Assembly: GCA_046351395.1 (NCBI GenBank)
Contig: JAXLYP010000001.1
Coordinates: 310,001-374,000 of the forward strand
DNA: 64,000 nucleotides
Origin: CAYYKK01 sp046351395
GTDB taxonomy: Bacteria; Myxococcota_A; Polyangia; Polyangiales; Polyangiaceae
Reading direction: 5' to 3'
The notes beneath the pieces are model-generated. The model did no database searches and was not told the DNA's origin. It was given only the letters and a program-made list of their open reading frames with translations. The position numbers were made by a program, and so were the translations under genes. Shown in pieces: positions 63,167 to 64,000 of the stretch. The stretch's first letter is position 1, and the number at the start of each line of letters is the position of its first letter.

Positions 63167-64000
63167 GCGGCCACCTCTTTTTCGGACGGATTCTTCGGCG
63201 AGGCGCTCTTCGGCTTCTCGCCTCGGCCCGCCGCCTCCGTCACCGTCTGCGGCACGAGCCCGCGCCGCGCGAAGTCCGTGTACGCCTCGTGGATCGCTCG
63301 GCGGATGCCGCTCGGGCGGAACCCGAGCTCGCGCTGCGCCTTGGACGTGTCCGCGTGGCGCTGCATGCGAAGGATGCGGACCGCGCCCGGCGTGAGCCGC
63401 TGGCGGACCTTCGGGAAGAAGTTCGAGAACACGAACGACGTGACCTCCGCGACGCCCGCCATGAGCGGCCCCGGCAGTCGGAGGCGAGGGCGCTTGCGGC
63501 CGGTGACCTCCTCCCAGATGTCCATGATCTCGTCGACCGTGAGGAACTCCGTCGAGATGATGTACTTCTGCCCGGAGCGACCGCGCTCCATCGCGCGCAC
63601 GTGGCCGTCCGCGATGTCCTCGCCCGCGACGAATTCGAACCCGCCGGGGACGTACGCGCGGAGCTTGCCGTGCGCGAAGTCCATCATCGTCTGCCCCATT
63701 CGGGACGGGATGTAGTCCCACGGCCCGAGGATCGCGCAGCTCGTCGCGATGACGACGTCCTGGCCCTCGGCGACCGCCTTCAGGACTTCGTGCTCGACCT
63801 GCACCTTCGTCCGGCCGTACGCGAGGTGCTCGTCGAACGGATAGAACGGCACCGACTCGTCCGAGGGCTTCGACGGATCGTGCTCGTCGTACCCGACCGC
63901 GCTGAACGATCCGCTCACGACGACGCGCTTGAGGCCGTTCTCGCGCGCCGCCTTCAAGAGGTTCGCGGTGCCGATCACGTTCGACGTGTAGATGTCGCGC
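63163..64000 (-). CDS. SDR-family 3-beta-hydroxysteroid-dehydrogenase-like enzyme, SdmB-like, truncated by window edge
   Basis: Partial: the frame runs off the right edge, so the Rossmann N-terminus is missing. The visible part starts YTSNVIGTANLL, an extended-SDR pattern (N-V-x-G-T-x-N-L-L). Catalytic SGSFSAVG and YGRTK (Y-x3-K) are intact, and the C-terminal PSGIRRAIHEAYTDFAR is typical of 3-beta-HSD/NSDHL-type reductases. With the Rieske gene overlapping its stop by 4 nt, it is probably the decarboxylating reductase of C-4 demethylation. Confidence 0.85.
   Translation of the reverse strand, partial: RDIYTSNVIGTANLLKAARENGLKRVVVSGSFSAVGYDEHDPSKPSDESVPFYPFDEHLAYGRTKVQVEHEVLKAVAEGQDVVIATSCAILGPWDYIPSRMGQTMMDFAHGKLRAYVPGGFEFVAGEDIADGHVRAMERGRSGQKYIISTEFLTVDEIMDIWEEVTGRKRPRLRLPGPLMAGVAEVTSFVFSNFFPKVRQRLTPGAVRILRMQRHADTSKAQRELGFRPSGIRRAIHEAYTDFARRGLVPQTVTEAAGRGEKPKSASPKNPSEKEVAA

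Overview
The window is very GC-rich (roughly 70 percent by eye), gene-dense DNA. It carries many lipoproteins with Ser/Thr/Gly-rich spacers, eukaryote-like Ser/Thr kinases, RCC1, Cys-rich and Asp-rich repeat proteins, TPR/PEGA-like envelope proteins, a DUF2169 protein and bacterial sterol genes. This combination points to a myxobacterium (Myxococcota), most likely in or near the Polyangiales. No rRNA, tRNA, CRISPR array, transposase or phage gene was recognised. It reads as ordinary chromosome.

Layout. 1-9066: end of a large esterase-like protein, a kinase fused to a formylglycine-enzyme-like domain, rsmD with a secreted protein, and several lipoproteins. 9182-20670: an RCC1 lipoprotein, a sensor histidine kinase divergent from a GAF-GGDEF cyclase, a three-module cell-wall protein, a Nudix hydrolase, NAD kinase and a DUF2169 protein. 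20881-26701: an HU-like protein, TPR/PEGA-like envelope proteins, a kinase and an AmgK-like sugar kinase. 26769-35107: a GNAT acetyltransferase, a radical SAM/SPASM enzyme followed directly by a zinc-ribbon protein with EF-hand-like repeats, a patatin, an SGNH-like lipoprotein and two small lipoproteins. 35122-45547: a quinone oxidoreductase, an orphan 120-aa protein beside a 22-nt palindromic array, dienelactone hydrolase, dihydrolipoyl dehydrogenase with a strong terminator, a zinc-protease-like lipoprotein, hemL and a double cNMP-binding protein. 45611-55466: an HMA lipoprotein divergent from a LysR regulator, a deoxynucleoside kinase, a beta-barrel protein, an OPT transporter with thrC, and lipoproteins separated by short-repeat spacers.

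55681-64000 is the most interesting part. It is a minus-strand operon that enters from beyond the right edge. In transcription order it encodes a 3-beta-hydroxysteroid-dehydrogenase-type SDR (SdmB-like), a Rieske oxygenase (SdmA-like), a geranylgeranyl-reductase-family flavoprotein, and a single 1167-aa protein joining a squalene epoxidase to an oxidosqualene cyclase. A peroxiredoxin-like protein and a single-pass membrane protein follow with very short gaps. Start/stop overlaps and short spacers suggest co-transcription. Together the genes would epoxidise and cyclise squalene, demethylate the sterol at C-4 and perhaps reduce a double bond. The epoxidase-cyclase fusion is the main candidate for something undescribed.
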